Shown here piece after piece: positions 16,918 to 26,048 of a DNA stretch of 64,000 nucleotides. Under the pieces are notes generated by a model. It ran no database searches and was not told the origin of the DNA. It saw nothing but the letters and a program-made list of their open reading frames with translations. The stretch covers positions 1,272,001 through 1,336,000 of the forward strand of contig NZ_OY762276.1 of the NCBI RefSeq assembly GCF_963665445.1. The letters are read 5' to 3'. Position 1 is the stretch's first letter. Each line of letters opens with the position of its first letter. Source of the DNA: an uncultured Desulfobulbus sp. (GTDB taxonomy: Bacteria > Desulfobacterota > Desulfobulbia > Desulfobulbales > Desulfobulbaceae). The translations under genes and the position numbers were made by a program.

Positions 16918-18519
16918 TTAGAGGATGAAATCCGTTGAAATGAAACGGGAATAGCGTTCGGTGGTGATCGATTTCAGGATTTTTCTATTTGCATCGGTCT
17001 GTTTTGTGGCCACCAGGGTTCGTATGGTGAAGGCCCTGAGCGCATCGGACACGGAAAGGGTGCCCTCGGCGGAATCTTTGCGGCCGGTGAAGGGAAAAAC
17101 GTCGGGTCCGCGCTGGCATTGGCAGTTGATGTTGACTCGGCAGACCTGGTTGACCAGGGGATCGATCAACTGGGCAAGGATTTGCGGATCGCGACCGAAG
17201 AGACTGACCTGTTGCCCGTAATTGGATTGCAGCACATAGTCCATCGGCTCATCGATGTCCGAGAAGGCAACGACCGGAACAACAGGACCGAATTGCTCCT
17301 CGCTATAGAGGCGCATGTCCGGAGTCACCGGATAGAGGATCGCGGGCGTGAGCAAGGTTTGCGCAACCCGGCCGCCGTTTTCATTGACGATGGCCGCACC
17401 CTTGCTGCGGGCATCGTCGATCAGGCCACTGAGGTAGGTGGTTTTATCGGGTTCGGGCAGTGGCGTGATACAGGTGCCGCTTTCCCAGGGCAAGCCGACT
17501 TTGAGGCCATCGACGGCAGCGGAGAATCGGGTGAGAAAGGTATCGACGATATCCTGGTGGACAAAGAGGATTTTGAGCGCGGTGCATCGTTGGCCGTTGA
17601 AGGAGAGCGAGCCCAGGACGCACTCCTCCACTGCGTGTTCCAGGTCGGCGTCCGGCAGGACAATGGCTGCATTCTTCGCCTCCAGTCCGAGGATGGAGCG
17701 CAGACGATGGGGGCGCGGGTGCTGTTTTTTGAGGGCATCGGCGACCCGGCTGCTGCCGATAAAGGCCAGGGCATCAACGTTGCTTGAGCGCATCAGTGGC
17801 CCGATGATTCTCTCGCCGTCGCCATAGACCGTGTTGACCACCCCCGGAGGGAAGGCATCGCGGAAGGCCTCAAGGAGCGGCCGGTGGAGGAGGACGCCAA
17901 TCTTGGGTGGTTTGAAGATGACCGTATTGCCCATGATGAGGGCGGGGATCAACGTGGTGAAGGTTTCGTTGAGCGGATAGTTGAACGGTCCCATACAGAG
18001 GGTGACCCCGAGGGGGGCGCGGCGAATCTGGGCGATCACCCCCTGCTCGATGACAAAGCGCGACGACACCCGATCAAGGTCCTTGAGTGCGTCCATGGTA
18101 TCGCGGATATAGACAAGGGTCCGGTCGAACTCCTTTTCGGAGTCGGGCAGGGTTTTGCCGATCTCCCACATGAGCAGCTTGACGATTTCCTCCCGCTGCT
18201 CCTGCATACGAAAGGCGAAGTCCTCCATATGCCGGATCCGCTCCTCCACCGCCATGGTGGGCCATGCACCGCGGCCGTTGTCGTAGGCGCGGCATGCCGA
18301 AGCAAGGGCCTCCAGGGCCTGTTGTTCCTCGAGCAGGGGGTACTGCCCGATAAGGGTGGGCGCAGGGCCATTGGCTGTGACCGTGCAGACCGGGGACAGG
18401 ACCTCCTGCAAGGGGCCGTTCCATTCTTTGAGGATTCCGTCGCAGAGGTAATGGCGCTGGATAACTGGCGACGGGATACGCCATTTTTCCGGGACCGCGT
18501 TGTTGAAGGGTGTTTGCAT
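16918..18519 (-). CDS. gapN: NADP-dependent non-phosphorylating glyceraldehyde-3-phosphate dehydrogenase-like (aldehyde dehydrogenase family)
   Basis: The 533-residue protein is an aldehyde dehydrogenase with NAD(P)-binding motifs ([27 protein letters not shown]), the glutamate motif [15 protein letters not shown] and the catalytic cysteine in [10 protein letters not shown] near residue 311. FNGQRCTA and the [21 protein letters not shown]-terminal region match GapN, which oxidises glyceraldehyde 3-phosphate directly to 3-phosphoglycerate with NADP reduction. The start at 18519 is chosen because AGGAG lies five bases upstream; in-frame starts further upstream extend into a region without family similarity. 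Substrate assignment within aldehyde dehydrogenases is by resemblance only. Confidence 0.83.
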   Translation of the reverse strand: MQTPFNNAVPEKWRIPSPVIQRHYLCDGILKEWNGPLQEVLSPVCTVTANGPAPTLIGQYPLLEEQQALEALASACRAYDNGRGAWPTMAVEERIRHMEDFAFRMQEQREEIVKLLMWEIGKTLPDSEKEFDRTLVYIRDTMDALKDLDRVSSRFVIEQGVIAQIRRAPLGVTLCMGPFNYPLNETFTTLIPALIMGNTVIFKPPKIGVLLHRPLLEAFRDAFPPGVVNTVYGDGERIIGPLMRSSNVDALAFIGSSRVADALKKQHPRPHRLRSILGLEAKNAAIVLPDADLEHAVEECVLGSLSFNGQRCTALKILFVHQDIVDTFLTRFSAAVDGLKVGLPWESGTCITPLPEPDKTTYLSGLIDDARSKGAAIVNENGGRVAQTLLTPAILYPVTPDMRLYSEEQFGPVVPVVAFSDIDEPMDYVLQSNYGQQVSLFGRDPQILAQLIDPLVNQVCRVNINCQCQRGPDVFPFTGRKDSAEGTLSVSDALRAFTIRTLVATKQTDANRKILKSITTERYSRFISTDFIL

Positions 18520-18994
18520 GAATGCTCCTGTCATTATCGATTGAGTTCCTTCGCGAGCGATGCCCGCGAATCGAGAGATCAACGTATTGCCGATTCTTGA
18601 TTTTTCAATACCAACTTTTCTAAAAAAAAATCCTGATTCGTCATGAATTGCATTTGGGAGAGACGACTGTTCGCAACCATGGCAACACATACCTGCCTGA
18701 CAACGCAGAAACGGTGAAATACATTTTACCCGCCTCTCACATGTCAAGATCCAGCTATAAATCAGGCACGCCAACAATGTGGTAGTCCCATTGCCGATGA
18801 ATGTGAGCAAACCATGGCCAATAGAATAGCATATTGTTTTTTTTACAAAAAAGTGTATACTGACTCGCAGTCGAAAATCAGTTTTTGGTGATTTTCTTCC
18901 ACGGGCTCGGGCCAGTTCCTCTCTCTTCCGGGTACCGACTAAAGTTGTTTGCCCTGCAGCTGTCTTTCGCTTATGCGGCTGCCAGGGAGGAGTC
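18520..18994. other. Intergenic region between divergent genes
   Basis: This 475-bp region separates the minus-strand gapN-like gene from the plus-strand dihydroorotate dehydrogenase-like gene and must hold promoters for both. An AT-rich stretch near 18825-18865 (TTGTTTTTTTTACAAAAAAG) includes a TTTTTT/AAAAAA inverted arrangement. The minus-strand frame stays open through it but shows no protein similarity, so I read it as non-coding. Confidence 0.5.
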
Positions 18995-19996
18995 ATGCAT
19001 AACGAGGACACGATGTCAGATCTTTCCACCACGTACCTCGGCCTTCCTCTGCACAACCCGCTTCTTGTCGGGAGCTGCGGTTTGACCAATTCCCTTGCGT
19101 CCATCAAAGAACTCGCTCGTCACGGCGCCGGGGGAATTGTGCTCAAATCCTTGTTCGAGGAACAGATTGAGGCGGAATACGCGCACAACCTCGCCCATTA
19201 CCATTCCGACCACCCAGCCTCTCTCGATTACATTCGTCATTACACCAGGGACAACGCCCTGGACGAATATCTGCACCTGATCGCGGATGCGAAAAAAGCA
19301 GTGTCCGTTCCGATCATTGCCAGCATCAACTGCATTTCCAACAAGGGATGGATCTCGTTTGCCCGGGCCATCGAGTCCCAGGGGGCGGATGCGCTTGAAC
19401 TCAATATTTCCCTGCTGCCGAGCAACCCGGACCGCAGCGCCCAGGAAAATGAAAACATCTATTTCGATATCCTCGAAAAAGTGCGGCTGCAGGTCAGCAT
19501 CCCCATCGCCCTGAAGATGAGCCGTTACTCGTCCACCCTGGCCAATCTGGTGGCCCGGCTGAGCTGGACCGGCAAGGTGGATGGGTTTGTCCTCTTTAAC
19601 CGCTATTACCGCCCGGATATCGATATCGATTCCATGACCGTCAAGGCGGCCGATATTTTCAGCAGTTCTCTGGAAAGCATCGAGACCCTGCGCTGGATCG
19701 CTTTGCTTTCGCGGGCAACCGATCGCGATCTGGTGGCCTCCACCGGCATCCATGACAGTGAAGGGGTGATCAAGCAACTCCTTGCCGGCGCCAGAGCGGT
19801 GGAGGTGGTGAGCACCCTCTATCAAAACGGGCCGCAGCAGATCACCCGCATGTTGGAGGGCCTCAGTCAATGGATGGCTGCCCACTCCTACGAGTGCATC
19901 GATGCATTCCGCGGCATCCTCAGTTATCAGAAAACCGAGAACCCCGCCGCCTATGAGCGGATTCAGTTCATGAAGCAGTACGGAGGCATCGTGTGA
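18995..19996 (+). CDS. Dihydroorotate dehydrogenase-like flavoprotein
   Basis: The 333-residue product is a TIM-barrel of the dihydroorotate dehydrogenase-like group: N-terminal [20 protein letters not shown], central LELNIS, the lysine motif IALKMS and C-terminal [31 protein letters not shown], which binds FMN phosphate. This group is distinct from pyrimidine-pathway PyrD, and its substrate is not established. GGGAGGAG precedes the start. It stands 100 bp upstream of rnfC on the same strand; an association with the Rnf operon is possible but not shown. Whether it serves as the cell's PyrD cannot be decided here. Confidence 0.8.
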   Translation: MHNEDTMSDLSTTYLGLPLHNPLLVGSCGLTNSLASIKELARHGAGGIVLKSLFEEQIEAEYAHNLAHYHSDHPASLDYIRHYTRDNALDEYLHLIADAKKAVSVPIIASINCISNKGWISFARAIESQGADALELNISLLPSNPDRSAQENENIYFDILEKVRLQVSIPIALKMSRYSSTLANLVARLSWTGKVDGFVLFNRYYRPDIDIDSMTVKAADIFSSSLESIETLRWIALLSRATDRDLVASTGIHDSEGVIKQLLAGARAVEVVSTLYQNGPQQITRMLEGLSQWMAAHSYECIDAFRGILSYQKTENPAAYERIQFMKQYGGIV

Positions 19997-20096
19997 ACGG
20001 CATGACGCGCGGCCTCATGGCCTCTGGTAAGAGCAAGAGGTTGTTCGTCCCCGTGGTTAGTCTGTCCTCGGTGGCGAATAGACCGGGAGGAGCACT

Positions 20097-21425
20097 ATGA
20101 CCTCTCTTTTCACCTTTCCCAAAGGCGGGGTCCATCCGCCGGAGGCCAAGTCGCACACGGCGAACCTGGCCATTGAAACCATGCCGGTACCCGATACCCT
20201 GGAGTTGATCCTCGGGCAGCATATCGGCGCCCCCTGTACGCCGGCGGTCAAAAAAAACGACATGGTGGAGGAAGGCGATGTCCTGGGCACTGTGGCCAAG
20301 GGGCTGGGAACACCCCTGCATGCACCGGTGCAGGGCACCGTCACCGGACTGGGGACGTCCGCCCATCCGGTGCGGGTCAGTACCCCTTCCGTTACCCTGG
20401 CCGTGGATCATGCGGCCCCCGCGCGGCAGTACGCCAAACAATCCTGGGGGGACAAGAGCCCAGGCGAACTGCTGGCAACGATCAGGCAGGGGGGCATTGT
20501 CGGTCTGGGGGGGGCGGGGTTTCCCACCTATGCCAAGCTGCAACCGCCCGCCCAACCGGCGGTGGACACCCTGCTGCTCAACGGAGCCGAATGCGAGCCT
20601 TACATCACCGGCGATGACCGGCAGATGCGCGAGTCGGCTGCGGAGATTGTCGAAGGGGCCAGAATCCTGCTCAGGATTCTCGGCATCCGCCAATGCCTGA
20701 TCGGGATCGAGGCCAACAAGCCGGAGGCCATTGCCGCCATGAACCGGGCGGCGGAGGCCGCCTCCACCGTGGATGCCGCGATTGTGGTGCGTTCCCTCCG
20801 GGTCAAATATCCGCAGGGTGCGGAAAAACAGCTGATTCTCGCCCTGACCGGGCGGAAGGTCCCTGCCGGGGCACTGCCGTCGTCTGTGGGTGTGGTGGTG
20901 CAGAATGTCTCCACCGCCAAGGCGGTCCAGGATGTGGTGGTCTACGGCAAGCCCCTGCTTGACAAGGTGGTGACCATCGCCGGTAAAGGCATCGCCCGTC
21001 CGGCCAACCTGCGGGTCAAGATCGGCACCAAAATCCAGGATATCGTCACGTATCTGGGCGGTGTCGGGCCGGACCTGGCCAAGGTGGTCATTGGTGGCCC
21101 TATGATGGGGTTTGCCGTCTCCTCGCTGGCTATCCCGGTCACCAAAACCACCTCTGCGGTACTTTTTCTCACCGAGGAGGAAATCGACCCCCAGCCTCAC
21201 GGCCAATGCATCCGCTGCGGCTGGTGTCTGGAGGCCTGTCCCATGGGACTGGAGCCCAAGGAAATCGGTTTGTATGTGGAGGCGGGCCGCTCGCAGGACA
21301 CGGCACCCTTCGGGGTGTTCGATTGTTTTGAATGCGGCAGCTGCGCCTATGTCTGCCCGGCCAAGCGTCCCTTGGTGCAGTTCATCCGCCTGGCCAAGAT
21401 GAAGGCCAAGCGTCTGTCGGTCTGA
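20097..21425 (+). CDS. rnfC: Rnf complex subunit C
   Basis: RnfC is the peripheral NADH-binding subunit of the Rnf ferredoxin:NAD+ oxidoreductase, a membrane complex that couples electron transfer to ion pumping. The 442-residue protein has the barrel-sandwich N-terminus, the glycine-rich nucleotide loop GLGGAGFPTYAKL, LLLNGAECEPYITGDDR for FMN/NADH binding, and two C-terminal 4Fe-4S motifs near residues 370 (CIRCGWCLEACP) and 409 (CFECGSCAYVCP). It opens a gene order C-D-G-E-A-B followed by apbE. GGGAGGAG precedes the start. Direction of flow (NAD reduction or ferredoxin reduction) cannot be read from sequence. Confidence 0.96.
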   Translation: MTSLFTFPKGGVHPPEAKSHTANLAIETMPVPDTLELILGQHIGAPCTPAVKKNDMVEEGDVLGTVAKGLGTPLHAPVQGTVTGLGTSAHPVRVSTPSVTLAVDHAAPARQYAKQSWGDKSPGELLATIRQGGIVGLGGAGFPTYAKLQPPAQPAVDTLLLNGAECEPYITGDDRQMRESAAEIVEGARILLRILGIRQCLIGIEANKPEAIAAMNRAAEAASTVDAAIVVRSLRVKYPQGAEKQLILALTGRKVPAGALPSSVGVVVQNVSTAKAVQDVVVYGKPLLDKVVTIAGKGIARPANLRVKIGTKIQDIVTYLGGVGPDLAKVVIGGPMMGFAVSSLAIPVTKTTSAVLFLTEEEIDPQPHGQCIRCGWCLEACPMGLEPKEIGLYVEAGRSQDTAPFGVFDCFECGSCAYVCPAKRPLVQFIRLAKMKAKRLSV

Positions 21426-21557
21426 GAAAATCTGCATTAACAATAAGGCAACAAAACCACGAGGCCGGTAGGCAACGAGATTTTCCGTTCCAGGTCAAAG
21501 GGGTAAGGGCAGGGGGATAATCCCTCGCCTTGCCGACAATTCAAGAGGAGAGCCGTC

Positions 21558-22610
21558 ATCGAACCGCACATTTCCACATCTCCGTCATCCGTATCGGGAG
21601 GCCGGTGGAAAGTCTCTGTTTCACCCCATGTCAAAAGCAAGGAGACCGTTGCCAGAATTATGTGGACGGTGGTCGCCTGCCTTATGCCCTCCCTGCTGCT
21701 TTCCGCCTTCCTCTTCGGCAGCCGCACCCTGCTGCTTTCCGCTGTTTCCGTGGCCAGTTGCGTGGCCGTGGAGGCGGTGACCGAGAAACTGCTCGGAAGG
21801 CCGATCACCATCCGCGACGGCAGCGCCGTGCTCACCGGCGTCCTGATCGCCTTTGTCATTCCGCCGGGCGTCTCTTACCTGCTGCCGGTGCTGGCGGCGG
21901 TAATGGCGATCTACATCGGCAAGCAGATCTTTGGCGGCATCGGCTACAACATCTTCAACCCGGCGCTTCTGGCCCGGGCCTTTCTTCTGGCGAGCTTTCC
22001 GGTGGCCATGACCTCGGCCTGGTTGCCGCCGCTGCACGATTTTTCCCCCTTCGCGACCTTGGCCGGCTCGGTGGATGCGGTGACTTCCGCCACCCCCCTG
22101 GCGGTGATCAAGGAACAGGGAATGGCCGCTTTCGTCCACATGTTCGGCTCGGGATGGGAAACCTACGGTTCCTTTTTCCTCGGCTGGCGCCCCGGCTGTA
22201 TCGGCGAGACCTCGGGCCTGCTTCTGGTCCTCGGCGGCCTCTACCTGTTCTATCGCGGTTATATCACCTGGCATATTCCGGTTTCGATGCTGGCGACCAT
22301 CGCCCTGTTGAGTTGGATCTTCGGCGGCCCGACCCTCTGTAGCGGCGACCCGCTCCTGGCGGTGCTCAACGGCGGCGCCCTGCTTGGTGCCATCTACATG
22401 GCCAACGACTATGTGACCAGCCCGTCGCAGAAACGCGCCCAGGTTCTCTACGGGATCGGCATAGGCGCCCTCACCGTGCTCATCCGTCAAAAAGGCGGTT
22501 ATCCCGAAGGCGTCTGCTATGCCATTTTGTTGATGAATGCCCTCAGTCCGGTGCTGGACGGGTGGTTTAAGCCGGTGCGCTTCGCGCCTCCCCAGGGAGA
22601 TGCGCAATGA
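21558..22610 (+). CDS. rnfD: Rnf complex subunit D, with a non-canonical start codon
   Basis: RnfD is a membrane subunit carrying covalent FMN. The protein has many membrane segments and the flavinylation motif DAVTSATPL. The first ATG in frame (21660) is too late: the RnfD-typical N-terminal SPHVKSKETVARIMW lies partly upstream of it. From the in-frame TAA at 21504 to 21660 there is no ATG, GTG or TTG. The best candidate is ATC at 21558, seven bases after AAGAGGAG, giving a 350-residue protein. An ATG-to-ATC change, true AUC initiation or a sequencing error are the alternatives. The 130-bp gap after rnfC is unusual for this operon and may hold a leader hairpin (AGGGGGA-TAA-TCCCT near 21512-21525). 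Confidence 0.9.
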   Translation: MEPHISTSPSSVSGGRWKVSVSPHVKSKETVARIMWTVVACLMPSLLLSAFLFGSRTLLLSAVSVASCVAVEAVTEKLLGRPITIRDGSAVLTGVLIAFVIPPGVSYLLPVLAAVMAIYIGKQIFGGIGYNIFNPALLARAFLLASFPVAMTSAWLPPLHDFSPFATLAGSVDAVTSATPLAVIKEQGMAAFVHMFGSGWETYGSFFLGWRPGCIGETSGLLLVLGGLYLFYRGYITWHIPVSMLATIALLSWIFGGPTLCSGDPLLAVLNGGALLGAIYMANDYVTSPSQKRAQVLYGIGIGALTVLIRQKGGYPEGVCYAILLMNALSPVLDGWFKPVRFAPPQGDAQ

Positions 22611-23491
22611 AAGACATTCTGACCATCATCGTCCGTCTGACCCTTTCCTGCCTCATTGCCGGCCTGGTCATGGGCGGGGCCTATATCGTCACCGATAAGG
22701 CGAAAAAGCAAAACGAATATGCCCGTGAACAGCAAACCGTCTATACCCTGCTCGGCTATTCGGACAAAAATCCGGTCCCGGCCCCGCTGGCCTTAAGCGA
22801 AATCTACCGTTATGTGGTCGATCGCCACGGCACCCAGAGCATCGGCTACCTCGTGCCCGACAAGGCCGGCCAGTACCTCTTTGTCAACATCGATCTGGAT
22901 GGCCATTTCCTCAGCCGGACGGCGGTTGCCTTGGGCAAGGATCAGGCCCATGTGGCGGAGGAACGCACCAGGGCCATCCTGGCGGCAATCGGGGTCGCCG
23001 AACTGCACCTGGGAGAGGAAATCACCGTGGTCACCAGCCAGGGCAAGCGGGTTTCCTATCTGCTCACCGGTCGCTTTCCCGGATTCAAGACCTTTATCAG
23101 GGTGATGCTCGCCCTGGATACGGATTTCAACATTTTCGGCCTGGAAATCCTGGAACACGAGGAAGACCCCGGGCTTGGCGGGGAGATCGAGAAAAAATAC
23201 TTCCGCAACCAGTTCACCAACAAGTCCTTTGCCACCCTGAAGCACCTGCAGGTGGTCAAGGCGCCGCTTCCCGAGGAATACCGGCGTGCCCTGACCGGGG
23301 GCCTGAACCGCAAGGAGACGGCAGCTATCATGCGCAAGTACAAGGATACCGATATTTATGCCCTCACCGGAGCCACCATTTCCAGCCGTCACATGACCGA
23401 GGGGGTCAGGTCGGTGGTCGAGAACTTCGCCTATCGCGTCCATATTCTCGACCGGGTTTTGGCCGAACAGGGGATTGTGGTCTCGTTTTAA
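22607..23491 (+). CDS. rnfG: Rnf complex subunit G
   Basis: RnfG is a single-span subunit with a periplasmic FMN-binding domain to which FMN is attached at a threonine by ApbE. The 294-residue protein has an N-terminal membrane anchor (LTLSCLIAGLVMGGAYIV) and the attachment motif ALTGATISSR near residue 260. It is longer than usual RnfG (about 200 residues) owing to a larger middle region. The start overlaps the rnfD stop by four bases (ATGA), showing translational coupling. The matching ApbE is encoded at the end of the operon. Confidence 0.94.
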   Translation: MKDILTIIVRLTLSCLIAGLVMGGAYIVTDKAKKQNEYAREQQTVYTLLGYSDKNPVPAPLALSEIYRYVVDRHGTQSIGYLVPDKAGQYLFVNIDLDGHFLSRTAVALGKDQAHVAEERTRAILAAIGVAELHLGEEITVVTSQGKRVSYLLTGRFPGFKTFIRVMLALDTDFNIFGLEILEHEEDPGLGGEIEKKYFRNQFTNKSFATLKHLQVVKAPLPEEYRRALTGGLNRKETAAIMRKYKDTDIYALTGATISSRHMTEGVRSVVENFAYRVHILDRVLAEQGIVVSF

Positions 23492-23515
23492 GGCTGCAGG
23501 GAGGGATTTCAACTC

Positions 23516-24136
23516 ATGGCTAACGATAAAACACCGCTCCAGCTGGTTGCCCGGGGCATCCTCAGCGAAAATCCGATCTTCAGGCTGGCCCTGTCCATGT
23601 GCCCGGCGGTGGGTATTTCCACCACGGTCATGAATGGATTCATGCTCGGGATCGCGGTCTTTTTTGTCCAGGTCTGTTCCAGCGTGACCATATCCCTGTT
23701 CAAGAACAAAATTCATCCCCGTATCCGCATCCCCACCTATACCCTGACCATCGCCACCTGGGTGACGGTGATCGACCTTACCCTGGCGGCCACCATGCCG
23801 GCGGCCTACGCCAAGATGGGGATATTCGTCAAACTGATCGTCGCCTTTGCCATTATCACCATGCGGTTGGAGATGTTTGCCTGCAAGGAATCGGTCCATG
23901 ATAGTTTTTGGGACGGTTTCGGCATGGGCCTGGGATTCATGATCGGGATGATGGCCATCGGTTTTGTGCGCGAACTGCTGGGCTCCGGAGCGATCCTCGG
24001 GCATGACGTCCTCGGATTCAAACCGCTGTTGTTTTTCATTCTGCCCTGCGCCGGCTTCTTTGTCGTCGGCCTGATGATGGCCTTTTTCAACTGGATTGAA
24101 ATCGTCTACAAACGATACCGGAAGGTGAAATCATGA
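23516..24136 (+). CDS. rnfE: Rnf complex subunit E
   Basis: RnfE is one of two homologous six-helix membrane subunits of Rnf. The 206-residue product matches it: N-terminal NPIFRLALSMCPAVGISTTVMNG with the conserved cysteine for the membrane Fe-S cluster, and the symmetric segment IVAFAIITMRLEMFACKESV with the second cysteine. GGGAGG precedes the start. It overlaps rnfA by four bases. In related complexes RnfE and RnfA share a cluster at their interface that carries electrons across the membrane; the cysteines needed are present here. Confidence 0.95.
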   Translation: MANDKTPLQLVARGILSENPIFRLALSMCPAVGISTTVMNGFMLGIAVFFVQVCSSVTISLFKNKIHPRIRIPTYTLTIATWVTVIDLTLAATMPAAYAKMGIFVKLIVAFAIITMRLEMFACKESVHDSFWDGFGMGLGFMIGMMAIGFVRELLGSGAILGHDVLGFKPLLFFILPCAGFFVVGLMMAFFNWIEIVYKRYRKVKS

Positions 24137-25104
24137 CCGGGAAAAAACTGTTCCATGTCGGCCTGTTCGACCACTTGCGCCATTGCCTGCCGCTCCTGTT
24201 GCTCCTGGCCCTGATGCTGCCGACCCTGGCATCGGCGGCCGAGCTGATTGTCGGCCAACGCTTCGAGGGCAGCTCGGCCATCGTCCTCGATCTGGCCAGT
24301 CCGCTCGATCCGGCAGTGCTTGCCGATCCTGGCCATTACACGGTGCACGCCGAGAGTGATCCGGATATCAAGCTGGCCGTTGACCGGGTCCAGGTCGCGG
24401 CGGACAAACGCAGTGTGACCCTCGGTTTTGCCGAGCCGCTCAACACCACCAAGACCTTTGTGGTCACCGCCCGGGAGCTGAGTCCCGGTGTCATTGCCCG
24501 CTGCAGCGTGGCCAAGCCCTATCTGGGCTATCTGTTCTCCATTTTGCTTTCGGCGCTTTTGGTCAACAATTTCGTGTTCACCAAGTACCTCGGGCTGTGC
24601 GTATTTTTCGGCACATCCAAGAAAAAGAGCACGGCCAAGGGCATGGGCGTGGTGTTCACTCTCGTCATGGTGGTCTCCGCCTCCATGAGTTGGGTTTTTC
24701 ACCGGTTTATTCTCGTTCCCTTTCACCTCGACTTTCTCCAGATCGTGGTGTTCATCGGCCTGGTTTCCCTCACGGTCCAGGCGGTGGATACCATCCTGCG
24801 CAAGGTCAATCCCATTTTATTCCAGTCCTTTGGCGTCTTTCTGGTGCTGGTGATCGCCAACTGCGTGATCATTGCAGTGCCCCTGCTCATGGCCAGCAAC
24901 GACTACTCCTATCCCGAGACCTTTATGTTGTCGCTGGGGGCCGGCGGGGGGTTCCTGCTCGCGCTCTATCTGATGAGTTCGGTCAGGGAACGGCTTGATC
25001 TGGCCAACATCCCTCCCAGTTTCAGAGGGCTGCCCATTGCCTTCATTGTGGCGGGCCAGTTCGCCATGGCCTTTCTCGGCTTTTCCGGCCTGCAGATCTT
25101 CTAA
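24133..25104 (+). CDS. rnfA: Rnf complex subunit A with an exported Ig-like N-terminal extension
   Basis: The C-terminal 195 residues are a normal RnfA: six membrane segments starting with ILLSALLVNNFVFTKYLGLCVFFG, with conserved cysteines in YLGLCVFFG and VLVIANCVIIAVPL. The N-terminus is unusual. It adds a signal peptide (LPLLLLLALMLPTLASAAE) and about 85 residues predicted as beta strands (SSAIVLDLASPLDP, HYTVHAE, KRSVTLGFAEPLNTTKTFVVTA), resembling SbsA/Big_5-type Ig-like domains. Standard RnfA has about 190 residues with the N-terminus thought to be periplasmic, so the extra domain would sit in the periplasm next to RnfG and RnfD. The start overlaps rnfE by four bases, and no internal Shine-Dalgarno start is needed. 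Confidence 0.92.
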   Translation: MTGKKLFHVGLFDHLRHCLPLLLLLALMLPTLASAAELIVGQRFEGSSAIVLDLASPLDPAVLADPGHYTVHAESDPDIKLAVDRVQVAADKRSVTLGFAEPLNTTKTFVVTARELSPGVIARCSVAKPYLGYLFSILLSALLVNNFVFTKYLGLCVFFGTSKKKSTAKGMGVVFTLVMVVSASMSWVFHRFILVPFHLDFLQIVVFIGLVSLTVQAVDTILRKVNPILFQSFGVFLVLVIANCVIIAVPLLMASNDYSYPETFMLSLGAGGGFLLALYLMSSVRERLDLANIPPSFRGLPIAFIVAGQFAMAFLGFSGLQIF

Positions 25105-25151
25105 GCGCCCCCATGAGAAGGAAAGGCATTTTTATCCGGAGTTGAACGTAC

Positions 25152-26027
25152 ATGGATCCTGCATTGGTTAAAATAGCCGTCGCCGGTCTGGTCCTGTTGG
25201 GCTGTATCGGTCTATTTTTCGGAATCGGCCTGGCCCTGGCCGCCCATAGATTTGCGGTCAAAAACAATCCGCTGATCGAGAAGGTTAAGGAGGTGCTGCC
25301 CCAGGCGCAGTGCGGCGGTTGCGGCTATGCCGGCTGTGAGGGCTACGCCATCGCCGTGGTCACCGATCCCGAGGTACCGCCCAATCTCTGTTTTCCCGGC
25401 AAGGAACCGGTCGCCCGACAGGTTGCCGAGTTGACCGGGAAGAAGATGGCCGCCGTGGAAGACCAGGTGGCCGTTGTCCGCTGTTCGCGCACCGAAGGGC
25501 GGGTGAGTCACAAGCACGAATATATCGGCTTTGCCTCCTGCACCGCCGCCAACCTGGCCTTTGGCGGGCCGGTACAATGCCAGTACGCCTGTATCGGTCT
25601 GGGCGAGTGTGTTTCGGCCTGTCCCTTTGACGCCATCACCATGGTCGACAACCTGCCAGTGGTCGACCCGGATACCTGCGTCGGCTGCGGCGTCTGTGTA
25701 CGGACCTGCCCCAAACATATTCTGGAGGTCCAGACCCTCAAGGCCAGGGTATGGGTGCCCTGTTCCACCAAGGATCTGGGGAAAAACGTCAAGGCTGTGT
25801 GCGAGGCTGGGTGCATCGGCTGCAGCCTGTGCGTCAAGGTCTGCCCGGCCCAGGCGGTCAGCCATGAGAGCGGCCGCATTGAGATCGATCACAAGGCCTG
25901 TCTGGCCTATGGGGAGGCATGCGAGGAAATCTGCGTCAGCAAATGCCCCCGGAATATTTTTCGCCACTACCAGGGGCCGCAGGTGCTCAGCCGAGCCCAG
26001 GAAACTGGTCTGAAAATGGCCGGCTAA
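25152..26027 (+). CDS. rnfB: Rnf complex subunit B, poly-ferredoxin
   Basis: RnfB accepts electrons from ferredoxin. The 291-residue protein has an N-terminal membrane anchor, the four-cysteine domain CGGCGYAGCEGYA with the distal NLCFPG, and a chain of 4Fe-4S motifs: CQYACIGLGECVSACP, CVGCGVCVRTCP, CIGCSLCVKVCP and CLAYGEACEEICVSKCP. Two additional clusters compared with the shortest RnfB are typical for sulfate reducers and clostridia. It ends the rnf block and is followed after 21 bp by apbE. Confidence 0.95.
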   Translation: MDPALVKIAVAGLVLLGCIGLFFGIGLALAAHRFAVKNNPLIEKVKEVLPQAQCGGCGYAGCEGYAIAVVTDPEVPPNLCFPGKEPVARQVAELTGKKMAAVEDQVAVVRCSRTEGRVSHKHEYIGFASCTAANLAFGGPVQCQYACIGLGECVSACPFDAITMVDNLPVVDPDTCVGCGVCVRTCPKHILEVQTLKARVWVPCSTKDLGKNVKAVCEAGCIGCSLCVKVCPAQAVSHESGRIEIDHKACLAYGEACEEICVSKCPRNIFRHYQGPQVLSRAQETGLKMAG

Positions 26028-26048
26028 TTCAATTTGAAGAGAATTACA

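Noticed and set aside
18520-19107. N-terminal extension of the gapN-like protein upstream of 18519
   Set aside because: The frame is open but the sequence has no family similarity, overlaps the divergent gene, and a good ribosome site precedes 18519.
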